From positions 385,582 to 449,581 of the forward strand of contig VZTI01005062.1 of assembly GCA_013397865.1 (NCBI GenBank): a DNA stretch of 64,000 nt. The letters are read 5' to 3'. Under the pieces are notes generated by a model, which had not been told where the DNA came from, made no database searches, and saw only the letters and a program-made list of their open reading frames with translations. Every line of letters begins with the position of its first letter. Position 1 is the first letter of the stretch. The stretch comes from Struthidea cinerea (Eukaryota > Chordata > Aves > Passeriformes > Corcoracidae). Positions 13,843 to 26,700 of this stretch are shown piece after piece. A program made the translations under genes and the position numbers.

Positions 13843-15854
13843 ATAAATAAATGCATTTAGGTCCCTGTCTTTTATGAAAAGTCCCAGTTCTGTAATCACT
13901 CCCATGATGATACCCTGGATCCTTTCTGTACATAAATATCAGTGCCTGTTCTCTTTTACCTCCAAATTTCACCATACTTTACACTTGCAAAACAATCATT
14001 TTCAAAAGTGTAAGGTCATGACCACATTATCAACTTACAAAATGGTTTTGGGTTTTTGCAGTGTATTTTCATCTTATTAATCTATTTATCACTAATATTG
14101 TGTCTTATTCTAATCAAGGTGCATTTGAACTGTGTTTTATTCTATTCAAAGTGTAGTTGAAGTTGAACCAACAACTTTTTTGAGAAGTCAATGTCTACTA
14201 AGCATAAAGAATTGGAATTTTTTTTTTTTTAATTTGTAGTATTGTTTAAAATATTGAAATACTTTTGAAAATTAGGGGCATATTGTTCACAAGCCCATGT
14301 TGATCATAGGGATTGGTTACACAGAGAAATAATGGAAGTATCTTACCCTGAGAAAAGCAATGAGGATTCTTTTTTTCTCTTTTCAGTGTTTTTAATCTTT
14401 GATTGTTGTTAGTGTAGAGGGTGGTCCTGAGGTAACAGTAAGGTGATGAAAAAATTGTGACTCCAGATATGATATCTGTGTCCAGTGGAAAAGGAACACA
14501 TGAAAACAGACATTTTTCCACAATATAAGAGTCTGTGTTGTGCCCTGTGTAATTCAGGCCAATGGATTGGAAATATCAGAATTAGCAAATGGGGAATAGA
14601 GCTTTTGTGATATTCACTGGTCAACACAGATCTATGATCTGACTCAGATTTGTGTTAATATATTTGTTAATCATAAGTTTTCTTCCAGGAATTTGCATGA
14701 ACAAATGTCACTTTTTTGGATATCTGTGAACATTTCACTTTGACTATTTGCTGTTTGATTGACTAATTTGCCTATCCGGCTGTATGAAACATTTTAAAGA
14801 GGTGAGTTTAAGAACAAACAGCAAACACTGCACTTCCCACTGTAAACGCACAGCTGAAACAATCACTACATTAAAATACAATAAATGTTTGGAAAACAGT
14901 GACATTTCCGTGAGTACATGGTACCCCATCTCCATCCTTTCATGCTTTGAACAGTGCAACACTGTAACATGGTGCCCAATATGTTTATTTTATTTGATAG
15001 AATAACAGGCACCTGGTTTTCTATGAAACTGCAATGAGTAGCGTCCTGAAATCCTGTATGAAAAGTAATGGCAAACCTCCCACCCATTGTAAAGGGAAAC
15101 AGGGTTTTATTTTCTGAAGTACTTAGCCATAATAACCAGAATGTGGCAAAACCTCTTGGACTGCACTGTGCTTCTGTTCAGCACTCTTTCCAGAGGGTAT
15201 AACCGAAACATCACCAATCTTTTTTGGTTTTATATTACATCTAGATTGATGATGTTTACACTGATGGCATTTTCTCGTAAGAGGATTTTAGAAGAAAAAG
15301 AAATACAGTATTATTTGGAACATAAAAATAACACCATCTTTTTCCATGAAAGTATCATAATATCTGTTTTATGCTGTATATTAAATGTGCCTACTTCTCG
15401 AAGGTGACAAAAGTAATCCAAGCTGAAATTCTTTGCAGTGTACAGTTGTCACCTCTTTGGATTTCTGTACGTACATAAAGTAACTTATACTATATCATTA
15501 TAAATTCTAATTGACCCAACTAATATAGCCAGATTTTTTAATAGGAAAAAAAAGGGGAAAACCCAAAATTTGGCAACATTTATCATTTTTAAGCTGTAGT
15601 AAAGCAGTCCCTGAACTTCAGCTGAATTTCTATCTGGTTGTCATGCTGCAGTTACAGTGATGTAGCTGAACTAATTATCTGGTAGGTGCTGGCAGGAACC
15701 ACTAGCAAAAACAGAGGTTTATCTCTTAAAGTTTGTTTTGAAGATGTCTACAAGCTGTCACCAATATTCCATAAAACAGAGAACTTTAAACGTTATATCA
15801 ACCTGAATCTGATATCAGCCCACTAACAACTTCCAGTTAGTCATAAATGTGCAT

Positions 15855-15900
15855 ACAGACTATTATGGACTGATTATTACAGATTATTATGGACTGATAC
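15855..15900. repeat. Two-copy 24-bp tandem duplication
   Basis: The unit beginning ACAGACTATTATGGACTGAT at 15855 is repeated from 15879 with very few changes (ACAGATTATTATGGACTGAT). This is a small local duplication with no coding meaning. Confidence 0.8.
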
Positions 15901-18039
15901 TTTTTTTCTGTTTGAATAGCTTGAACTAACACCAGTATATTTTCTTTAAGACCCATAAACTGTAAGAGGGCATCTTTTAGATTTGTTTTAAAAGCTGCAC
16001 AGCTTTTTTTAGGAAGAGGCAGTATTTTTTCTTAGACCAGCTGACATAGTGTACTTACCTACAAATCTTTGAGCTTCATGGTTACAACAGCACACAGAAC
16101 TGTAGGACAACAACATATCTCAAGGTTCTGGACTGTGTTATAGAGGTGGAAGTATTGACAGTGATAGTTTGCATTTCTCCATGTGTACAGGCTCATAAAA
16201 TGCCTAAAGTCTTCCAGCAGTTATATTGGTTTAAAAAAAAAAGCCTTTCAAGGAACAGATAGGTGTTACTAATTTCATGCTACATATACAAATTCAAAGG
16301 GGCTAAACTTATGACTCTACAAAACCAGCAATAGCACAGATTCTCTAACGTTGTCTGGGATTTGAGAGGTAGATAAAGCTGCTTTAACACTTTACTGTTA
16401 AAGGAAATATGTAGAATCGTGTATCTACTCCTTCCAGGTACCACAGCACAGGCCCTTTGGAGCAGTTTTTCAAGAAGCAACTTTCTCAAATGAGAAGACA
16501 AAATGCAGCCATTTGAAACTCTGCCTCCCATGAGGAAATGTGGATTGATTTCTTGGCTCAGCCTAGCTTGGAGAGATTATTGCGTTTGTTCAAGATCCGG
16601 AGACCCAAAAAATAAGTTGTCTCCTACATTTTATTTAGGATCTCCTACTAGACTGCTTACCGGTGCTGAGCAATTTCACCCTTAACCTCTCACAAAGTCA
16701 CCAGATCGTTCTTCCTTAATCTCTGTGTTGCCAGTGTGTATGCTACAACTCCTCACTTTTCAGGAAGGTAGACACCAGCACAAGGCAGGGGACACAAATC
16801 TTTTCCAGGCAAGCCATCATGGCACCGGTACAAAACCCTCAGTGTCTTGCAGTGTGGTAGCAGAAGCTTCCATTTGTTTTGCTAATATAAAAAATGAGCA
16901 AATTATTACTGCTCAGAACAGTTTCTTGTGTTACATGCGCCTAGGAGAAATCCACACTCAGTCTAAATTATTTCTCCTAACAACCAAAGAATACTAGCAC
17001 AAGTAAGTCTGTATGGATAAAATCCGATATTTTTAGTCTTGTAAACAGAATACCCTCCAAAGGAAGCTGCAAGAAACTCATCAGCAGAAGATGTTGATCA
17101 AAGGAAAAAAAAAACCTAGCAAGCATGTTTGGTTTTGACTTTCAGAATTTCGTATCTGCGTGGCATTTCTCAACAAATAGAGCATGACTTCCTTCTGTTT
17201 AGAATTTACTGAAAAAATAATTTATATACATAATTCTTGTGCTGCAATACATTTGTAGGCAGATAATTCAAACATTTTGACATTTGAAATTGAAGCAGAG
17301 TTCATTAGACCTGTACCAGAAGGTCACAACATGTGTTTCTGTTTGCAGTTTGAATGTGTATAATCACTGGAACTAAGTTTCTGGAGCAAGCACTCATAAC
17401 TGTTATATCCCTTAAAGCTTATAAAAACTTCACAGTGTTTGCATAAAATTGTTTCAATATTCATAGCAAAAGGGTACATATCCCTCAGTGTATTCATAAA
17501 TAAAGGATATAACTGTTGGAGACAGACTATACTCATTAATTTTTATAAATAGACATGTCAGCGAAGTTACTTAACTGTATTCAATCAGTTCTGGTAAGTG
17601 TGGGTTTCTCATCTCAATATCAGTTGAATTAGTTGGATTCAAATAGAACATTTGTAGTGGTTGTCTAAAATACAATCAGCTCTTCCTGCTTTGACCAAAA
17701 ATCATCCTGATTTCCTTTATATGACGTTGTTGATTCTGAAATATCAAGTAAACATCATCAGTCCACTCCTGCAGGTGTCTCCTTATGTTCTCTGTGTCAT
17801 TCAGAGCACAAAGGGGCTGCTTTGACCTCTCCCAATTATGATTAGTGCCCAATTTCTGTCAGTAAATGAGACCCAACGTTTTCCAGAGTGAACACAGATA
17901 CTTATATTTGTTCATGGTTCATTTGATGGTATATAAAGATGAGCTATATCATACAGGGAAAGAAAACTTGAAACATGTCTCTCAGGGTATTTATCTGGCA
18001 TGTGGCATGAAAAAAATGTAGGGGAAAAAAAAGCTGAGA

Positions 18040-18190
18040 GAATGAAAATTATGCCTTTCTGTGCTAGGTCCTAAAGCCCTGGCCACAGTCTTCCCTGGAT
18101 TGTCGCTTCGGCCTCTGTAGTTCGTGGGCAGAAAGAGAAGCAAAGCAAGATGTGTTTCAACCCAAGACTGCAAGTTTTAAGGTCTCTAGG
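18040..18190 (-). mobile_element. Partial retroviral leader downstream of the LTR
   Basis: On the minus strand this DNA follows directly from the primer-binding site, where the untranslated leader of an endogenous retrovirus belongs. It is more GC-rich and has more CpG than its flanks (for example GTCGCTTCGGCC near 18102-18113). No gag, pol or env sequence follows: the DNA below about 18040 looks like ordinary AT-rich host sequence. The left edge is a judgement from composition, uncertain by about 50 bases. The rest of the provirus, including any second LTR, is absent. Confidence 0.5.
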
Positions 18191-18208
18191 GTCCCTTCGT
18201 GGTTGCCA
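18191..18208 (-). other. Retroviral primer-binding site for tRNA-Arg(TCG)
   Basis: The plus strand here, GTCCCTTCGTGGTTGCCA, equals the 3' terminal 18 bases of vertebrate tRNA-Arg(TCG) including CCA at 17 of 18 positions. On the minus strand it is therefore the primer-binding site for that tRNA. The mismatch (TCG to TTG) is what CpG deamination would produce. It lies five bases inside the LTR edge, where such a site is expected. I recalled the tRNA sequence from knowledge of the family and did not search for it. Confidence 0.82.
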
Positions 18209-18213
18209 GCAAC

Positions 18214-18674
18214 TGATGCCTTTTCCTGGTCTTAAAACCAAGAATCAAACACTGTCAGAAGGGAAAAAGGGATTTTACCTTGGTATTTATTTTAAGGACC
18301 CTTAGGTGCACTATGTCCAGATCGAATGCACCTCAATGCCCACCGCAATGCACACCTCCAAAAGATCTGGTATAACATTATAGGTCTTACTAATTAGCAT
18401 ATCTATCAAAGATTCCCCAATTAGAGGCTCGAATGAGCCTCCCCTCCCCAAGGAACCTTGCCCTGAATGGTTCTAACTCAGTTTACAAAATGTGTTCTGG
18501 AGAGGACTTTGGAGTCTGGGGCATTCTGATCCCTAACTATGAAACATCTAAAATGTTTAGTCTCTTAGCTTGACAAATAAGTCTAAGGATGTAGGCTAAA
18601 TACCACTAAGAATACAGAAGTTATAAGGTATAAAAGGGGTATAAACGAAAAGGCAAAAAATCATCATGGCATCA
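18214..18674 (-). mobile_element. Endogenous retrovirus LTR, minus strand, tRNA-Arg-primed
   Basis: The element is bounded by a perfect 7-bp terminal inverted repeat with the usual TG...CA ends: TGATGCC at 18214-18220 and GGCATCA at 18668-18674. Its length, 461 bp, fits an LTR. On the minus strand a polyadenylation signal AATAAA (plus-strand TTTATT at 18286-18291) lies toward the 3' side, and a primer-binding site follows five bases beyond the 3' edge. That combination fixes the orientation and makes this the 5' LTR of a provirus whose body is lost. Priming by tRNA-Arg is known in some class I (gamma-like) elements such as ERV9 and HERV-R, so class I is a reasonable guess. The subfamily is unknown. 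No target duplication can be checked because the other end is missing. Confidence 0.82.
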
Positions 18675-18766
18675 AAAGGAGCATACTTCAGTTCATTATT
18701 ACCACAGTAATAGTAAGAATCCCAACTGCCTCAGGTAACCATGTAAATATTTTGTGCGCTTTAGGA

Positions 18767-18796
18767 TTTTTTTCTTTTTCTTTTCTTTTCTTTTTT
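18767..18796 (+). repeat. (TTTTC)n-like polypyrimidine tract
   Basis: This is an uninterrupted run of T and C in imperfect TTTTC units just outside the LTR. Such tracts are common low-complexity DNA in vertebrates. Confidence 0.85.
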
Positions 18797-21793
18797 CAAT
18801 CACCCATGGTGTGTTCCGCAAAAATGAAAAAATAAAGGATTATGGCAGCTGGTGCTTTAGGTGATGACTTTTGAAACAAAAGGCTTCCAAAAAGCTGTAA
18901 GGTTGCTATTTAATTGGCAAGAGACTGCGAATGAGGGAATCAGGAGCAGTTCTGATAACCAGCCACCTTCAGGGAGAAGGTTACATGAAAGTTAATAAAT
19001 GTTGGTGAGGTACCATTACTGCTGTTATTCATGCTTGCTACACCAATTTCAAGAACTATATATTTGCAAATATTTTACCATTGCTACTTACACTTGAGCA
19101 ATAAATCTAACGATGGTAAGTTATCTATCATAAACTACAGCTCAGCAGTGCAGCATTCATAGCTCTCAAGAAAATAATCCATTAAAACCAAAACTTTTGA
19201 ATGTCATTTTAATGATGATTTCAAGGCTGTCCAAAACTTTATAGTGCTGGATCATTACTCATACTCTGTAACTCATAGCCCCTGATTTGCTTGCTTTGGA
19301 CTTGGCTCGGAGATTGTCATCTGTTAATTTTGTTGCCTTTTTTCTTGGATAAGACTACAGTAACAGGCTACTGTTTGTATTCCATGTACAACATTTGGAA
19401 TGGCTTATCACACAGAATTTTCCTCCTGTATTGCACTGCACCTCTGTGATTTACTTATGATAGATTTGATCTGGGATTTACCTATGGATCGTTTCCATGA
19501 AGATGGCCTTCATCCTGAAGGTTTGTAGGCCTGCTTTTCCCTGATGAAAAATGTTAGAATGAAATAATGAGTGAAAATGAAGCATTTTTACCCACGTTTT
19601 TTCCAAGTTACTTATCTTTTCAGATTTTAATTTGTCTACCAAGGGTATAGCCATCAGTAATGACATACACAATGCTTTGTGCTTCAAGCTGGTGCTGCCC
19701 GGAGATGCTGAGCCAAATACTGCTTCCAGTAATAGCAATATAAATCAAGGTACTTTGGGATCATTCTGTCCAAACTGTGACATGGATTTCAGCACCTTTA
19801 TTCTAAATATACTCCAATAAAGTTTTGAACAGAATTTGTGCTTTATAGCTTAAATACTGTAATGGTACAAAAAGCAACAAAACGTATGTATTACATGTGA
19901 TTAAGTCATAAAGTAGAATTATAAAATATTTGCTCTGGTTAAAAACCACTGAGTAGTATAATTATATGGGAGCATAAAGGAATATGGCGGATTATTCAGT
20001 AAAAAAGGGGTCAGGTCAGAGGCTTATCAGTGGAATCCTACAGTGATGCAAACTCTCAAAACATGCCTGGTGAACAGCACCAGCAAAACTCTGCCTTCCT
20101 GGGCATAGGTATAATTCATGTTCAGCCTTATTAACTGTGTTTCATGTGGCTGTTACTCCATACCTTCTTTGGAAAAACACAAATATATTGATACAGCAAA
20201 GATTTCTATCACCTACCAGAGGAAACTGGATGCCTGTAGCTTGTCTGAGTCACTGCAGTGTGCCAGCACCTCAGCAATGTACCTGGAGTATTCCGTGGGA
20301 CACTGCTCATTAGCAGTGATCAGCTTCTTTTTCCATGCAAGTGAAAGTTTGGAGCTGGTTTCAAAGTGTTACTTTTCCTCTTCATTACTCAGCATTCAAA
20401 CCTTCTGCCACAAATATTGTATTCTGTGAGTAATTTTACCCCCAATTAGATCATATCTCATTACCACAAGTTCAACATTTACCTTGTCTCTCTAATTTTT
20501 CACAGAATTCCAATCATTAAACCTGAAAAGGAGCAACACTTGCATGGAGAGCGTATGTCTTTCAGAATATATGGTTTCTTGGAATATAGGTGATTATCTT
20601 GGCTTTTTACCTTCAGTTTTACTGCTATTTAAGCACTCAGCCACGGTTCTCATTGGAATTACCTTTAGAAATGAAAGAGCGGGTAAGATTGTGCAGAAAC
20701 TATTAGATGATGTGTGGGCGAGCCAAACGGGGGAAGCAAAACCAGATTGTGTTAATGTGATTCCCTTAAGTAGGGAAGAAGTTGCCTATGCTGTAATAAC
20801 AAAGATTGAAGTGATTGGGCTTTGAGGCTGTTGGCACTAACTTTTATAATGATCATGACTGAGAATGAAAATACCAGAATGGTCTTTCCCTGCACACAAT
20901 TTTTAACCTCTGTCATACTGTGCATCTCTAGATTTCAATCTGGGTCCACAATCTAGGGAAAAAAATTGATAGATCCTAGGTGTCACCAAAGTGAAACTAA
21001 CCACTCCTGTCTCTCCTCAAATGTCCCTTACCAAATGTCTCTGTGCTTGCAAGGTCAGGTAGCCACCACAGCTGCTTCGCTTTCCCTTCCTCCATTATTC
21101 CTTTGCTGTGTGTCCTAGACTTCACTCATCATAAGTTTGCATAGCTACACTTCCCTTATCCATGCTTTTCTTAATTTTATCTGGTGTCCTTTGGAAAGAG
21201 AAAAATTTACCCTAAATACTCAGTTTAAAATATGTGCCATGACTTTGAGAAAGTTGAAGGAATATTCCATTGGTGCTATGCCCTTTAATTTGGGTGGTAG
21301 TTTTTAGTAGTCAGTCACAGAAAATTTTGATTTTGTTCTACCTTGTGATAGACCAGATCTGTGCAGTATGCCAGATGAATAGTCTAAAACAAACAAACAA
21401 GAAAGCTGTAGATTTTGAGTGTTCTTCAATCTTGTGCTTGGGTGGAGGTATGGGAAATCACATAAAATCTGTTTGCTCCTTGCAAATTATAACCTCTGCA
21501 GTGTAATAATGTTTTACAAACTGCGAAGCCAAGCAGAATGATTGAGACATTTCTCAATATCATCATGAGATACCAATGATAATTCGCTGAGTTTTCTGTT
21601 TCACTAAACATGAGGAATTACATCGTATCAAATTTCATTAGAATGATAGCCATGAGTAGGCGGTTGTAAAACTTTTCCTTGGAGTGTTGGAACCAGAAGA
21701 CAACTTTGTGTTTGACAAGAACATTTGAAATTTATATGTGAAAATTACCATGATAAAGAAAGTAAAGTATTTAAGATGGGATGAGAATTGGGC

Positions 21794-21808
21794 TTTTTTT
21801 TTTTTTTT
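21794..21808 (+). repeat. Poly(T) run of 15
   Basis: Fifteen consecutive T bases. On the minus strand this could be a poly(A) tail, but no retrotransposed copy is recognisable beside it. Confidence 0.9.
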
Positions 21809-23704
21809 CTGTTGAGGCTGATTAACAGATATTTTGCACTATTTCTTCAGATGAAATTTTTTTTATTTAAGCTACTCATGAGTTCTTGTTTAAGTAAAGA
21901 GGATATTAGTTGAATTGCTGTAGTTTAATTATTTCCCCCAAAGGAAAGAGAGAAACAGTCCTAAGACCTTTCCATTTTCTTGCATGAATATCCTCTGAAT
22001 TAATCTTTCTATTATATTTACTACCTGCTCCTTTCCCTTTGTAAGAATAGAGTGTGGAATACTAGACAGAAAGAAGGTATTTTTAACAGCAGACATCAAC
22101 TTTCATATTAGCTGTTAGATCTCTCAAAGACCTGATTTTCAGATTGTGCTGAAGAACAGTCTTTTGAGAAATGTAAGTTTTAGAGTTTTGCACAGAATAT
22201 GGGGCACGCTCACAACCTTACTAGTGTTTTTTGAAGGTGTCAGTCATGATCTGTGTACATGCAGGGAAGCAGCTGAAAGTGTGCTGTTACAAGAGTCAAA
22301 TACAGAAAAAATAATATGTGAGCGAGTACATGAGTAAGAATAGTTGATATAGAGTGGTTCTCCACTTGAGCCACCACCTGAAGCTTCTAAAACTAGAGGG
22401 AACATAACACTAAAAACTTAATCGAAGAAGCCAGACTTTACCGAAAACAGAAAAAAGTTATTAATACATTTTCCCTATCTCTTACTCCCATAACTGATAC
22501 CACTCCTAGAGAAATGAGCACTCTTTACCATCTAGATAATCACTCTGCATCCTGGCCATCCCAGTTGTCATGCTTTTACATATCACCCTTACATTCCCAC
22601 CTCTTAGAGCTGTTATGTCCCTGTATTTTTCTATATTTTAAACTATTTTTGACAGAGCTTTTAGCAGCAGAGAAATGCACTTTAAATGGAACTGAAGTCT
22701 CAAAAGGCCAATAAAATGGGATTATATTAAAGCAAGCCTTTATTTGATATCAGTCTTGCTTTTGTGGGGTTGTCTTTTGATCTTTGAATGCTTGGATTTA
22801 GCACGACCAAAGTGTCTTTACTTTTTGCTGGTCACTTTAAGATACAAATTTGGAAGTGTACTTCTTATGAGAAGTGCTCTGTCAGTCCTTTGTATAATGC
22901 TGCACTTAGATCCTCATCTGTCTCTCTTCTGTTCTTCCTCTCACTCTGGTGGAATCAATGTGGATTTTTGCAGTCGTGTGAATCATATCTCCAAAACGGG
23001 CTGAACCTGCTTTTTTGTTCCTCATCTTGAAAAGGTTAAATTAAGGATAGCACAAAGGAAAACTTCCAGAGTTATTTCTTACACAAAAATATACACATTT
23101 CAGGCAGGAAACAGGAAGCAATTATTATAGAATTTTTTTGAATGAAAGCTACCTTTTAATCATGAAATCATCAATTAAAAAAGGGTTATGAAATGATATT
23201 GTAGACCTCTGTTAAAGGTGAGAATATCTTTTCCATTAGGCATTCTTTTCATGCCCCAGAGGGAAAAGTGAAAGGTGCCAATCACACAGAAGTAAAGGAC
23301 ATTTATATTATGTAAATATTAATCTTCTGCAGTGATGATAAGACAGCTTAAAATATTTATAATCGAGACCATGATGGAGAATAAGGGTATGTGGAAGGAA
23401 GTAAAAAACACTCCATAAGTATTTAAATTTGGGGAGTTTTAATGTACTAGAATAAATGTGAGGCATTTGGTTAGTAATCAATTGCTATTATTGACTGGTT
23501 CTCATAAATACAGTAGATTCTGCCTGTTACCAGTTCTTAACACTTTAATAACTCAAAAGGGTCTTTAAAACAATTTTAAACATGACTAGAGGCTTATAAA
23601 ATAGGCACAGGAGCAATGTAGATACAATAATCATATTAACCATAATAATAAACATTTATAATACATTTCAGAGCTGAACTAAATAGAATACAGCTTTAGT
23701 CACA

Positions 23705-23728
23705 GTAGTGCTGCAGTAATAGCACTAC
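23705..23728. repeat. Short inverted repeat with 8-bp arms
   Basis: GTAGTGCT at 23705-23712 and AGCACTAC at 23721-23728 are exact reverse complements separated by 8 bases. At this length it may be chance. Confidence 0.6.
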
Positions 23729-26700
23729 ACCAAAGAGAAATTCATACTGTAATGATCAACAAAATCTTTTTCTACAGCACAAGCTTATTTTTGGCCCTCC
23801 CAATTCAGGACTCCCAGTGTTTAACATCATGAACAATAATTATGGCAACACAAGTAATTCTCCAATAGGAATAATAAATAACCTTAAGGAAAACAATCGT
23901 TTATTTTCTAGCTTTATTGCTAGACATATTTAATTTCATCAGGATTATACAGAGAGAACCATTTCTACTCGTAATAGTGATGAAATGCAAGGTGGCATCA
24001 ATTCTTGGCAGGGATTTTAGGCACAAATTATGTACAAACCATATATACAAATAATGAGTGATTCAGTTGATGAATTTACATCTTTCATACAAGTTCATTT
24101 GTTTTCAATGAGACATATGCATGAACTCCACATTTATAGGGTATTTGAAATACCAAAATAGAAAAAGGAGTCAGGACCTACCAGCAAGAATTAGGATTTG
24201 CAGGATCTAGATGCCACCCTTTTTTACACTAGGAAATAGTATTGCTCCATATGTCAGTTCTATTTATTTGCTTACCCATATGAGAATTTCTTTTTTACAT
24301 CCTTGTTAGCTTGTCATGACACTGTTTATGCTAAACATGCCTGCCTGCTTGCATCCTACCTTCTGTAACAAGAAGTAACTGTACTAGATCCCTACCCACC
24401 CGTTAAACTTCATGGGTTTCCCAGAGTTTACTGTAGCCTTATATGTGCAGTTGTACCCTATGCAAGGACTTGTAGGAGAAACCTGTTCCTTGGGAGGATT
24501 CAGACATCATCCTACATTAACTTGCACTCAGGGACGCAGCACAGAGGTCAAGAAAGTCCTGCTAGCAAAGAGCCAGTGTCAAGGCAAAATCGGGCTCTGC
24601 ACGGCTGACTGAAGCCCAGGCTGTCAGATTAGTCCCCAGGCTGGCACTGGACTTAGGGAAAGCTTTGAGGGGAGAGACAAAAACTCACTTTATCCTGTCA
24701 AAGCCATACCAAGATCTGTTCTGTTTTCCCTTCTGCAAAATCTTTAAAAAGTAATTTTTCTATTCATGTAGAAAAGCTATCCCCATGCCCACTACACATC
24801 TGAACACCATCAGTGCCTGAGAGCTGTCTAATGTCCCGTTTTCAGGGGGTCACAGGGCTTGTTTGAACCTCCACAATGCCTTCAGTTTTCCCACTCTAAC
24901 CTTGACATAAAGCATTCTCAGCAGGACTTTGTGGCTTGAAGACAAAAAAATAACTGTGAGGTTTTAGTACCATGAGGCTGTGCATTTTGTACAACTCTCC
25001 TGTCTTTACAAATTTGTTATAAAGGCAAGACTAAATCAATTTCAGAGAGCTAACTGGGAATATCTCCATACTGCTCTGATGACAAACACTTTGCAAATGG
25101 AGACCCCCTTGCTTGAACTGTTGATAATCTTTACTTTCTACTAGTCTGGTATTAAATTGTGACAACAGCTGGTAAATACAACCTGGTCTTACAAGTAATT
25201 GCACGGGTTAAAAAGCTGCAGTAACTATGAACAGAGAACAAAAAAATCCAAATTAGATGTTGCTGCAGTTCTTTGCTGGAAAACTTTCTTTTACTCCAAA
25301 AGAACTCGCCATGACTTTTTCATTGGTGCCACCAAGTTTTGTAATCTCTGGACAAGAATTTCACTTGACTACATGATTGCTTGCAGTAAATGGCAAGAGT
25401 CATGGTATGATCATTTACTCACTGAATTTTCTAACAAACTTGATTGTTTACTGATTAAACTTTTCACAATTTGAACAGAAGTAAGCCTTGAAAGAAAACA
25501 AAATGAAGAATGTTAATACTAAAAACTGTGAATATTTTAAATTAATTAAAAATTGCTAAGGCTTATGTATCTCATTTCATTAGGTACAAGAAAATCTAGA
25601 GGCTACATTCATGTGTTTTCAGACAGGATTTTCCACAGCATCTCCTTGATCAAGGCAGCCACTCTGTATCGGCTCTAGATCAAACCCATCGCCACTGTTG
25701 TCTTCCTTCATGTACAGGAATTCATCCACCTAGTGACAGTAATAACTTCACAGATAAACAGGTCACCTGGGCCTTTATTAGGGTCTGTACAATGTAATGG
25801 GAATCATCCTCGTTTCAAGCATCAGCTTTTTTATCACCAGCCAGCTGTTTCTAGTGCTGGAAATAAGCACAGGAGGTGTATTCAAATCATCCAAAGTTTC
25901 TCCGATACTGCTAACCAAAACAGTACCATGGAAAGATCCTTTTGCTGAAGCCAAATAACTGAAAGGGCTTCACAGCCACAGTGCATCTGAAACAGACTTC
26001 CACATCCACATGTACATAGCACTTAGTGGTCCACATATACCATGTAGGAAGCGTATACCTATACACAGGAATTGCTCTGCTAGTCCTAAGATAATATTTC
26101 CTGGACTTTCTCAAAATTAAATACCTGAAATAAAGTGGACGCTTCATTGCACATCATCAGAATGGTATTTTTATAGCATGAGAATGGATAGAAGTACAGC
26201 TGAACATTTAATGAACTGGCCATGAAGATCCATCTGGGTTGGCATGGGAACCCTAAGATTTCTATGGTCATCCCCAAGTATCTAAATGGCTTGGAAAAAG
26301 CACACTGAGTCATGTATCTTTGGGGAGTAGGCCTTATACAGAATTTTCCTCATCCAATTATCTACATTTTGAAAAGAACCGAAATCTTGCCTGTTACCTT
26401 AAGCAAAATGTGTTCAGTCTTACAAGTCTGAATTAAATGAGTAGTGCATAGATTCAAAGTCAAAGGGATGGTTGACTACCCTCTAATTATAGCAAATGCA
26501 AAAAAAAATTCTAAAGTCTCTAAAATAAGTTGGCCACCCAAACAGATGGTGTCCGTCACTGCTATTTCTGTCCTTAAAAATTAAATTTATAAATAGCTGG
26601 TAATGAATAAACCAAAAATATGCCTATGGAAGACTAAAATCAGTCTACATGAACAGACTGTAAAGAGAATAAGCTGAAAACCAGCATTAGAGGAATTAGT

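Larger units (their letters stand above)
8337..18039. other. 9.7 kb of unique DNA, no recognised gene
   Basis: This stretch holds a G- and T-rich patch (13745-13842), a 13-T run at 14218-14230 and a small 24-bp tandem duplication (15855-15900), listed separately. Some frames begin just after plausible splice-acceptor tracts, for example near 11620 and 12340, but they have no family resemblance and no clear matching donor. I see nothing else that can be named. Confidence 0.5.

Noticed and set aside
18623..18640. TATAAAAGG-like sequence inside the LTR on the plus strand
   Set aside because: The LTR is oriented on the minus strand, as the primer-binding site and AATAAA show, so this is not its promoter TATA box.
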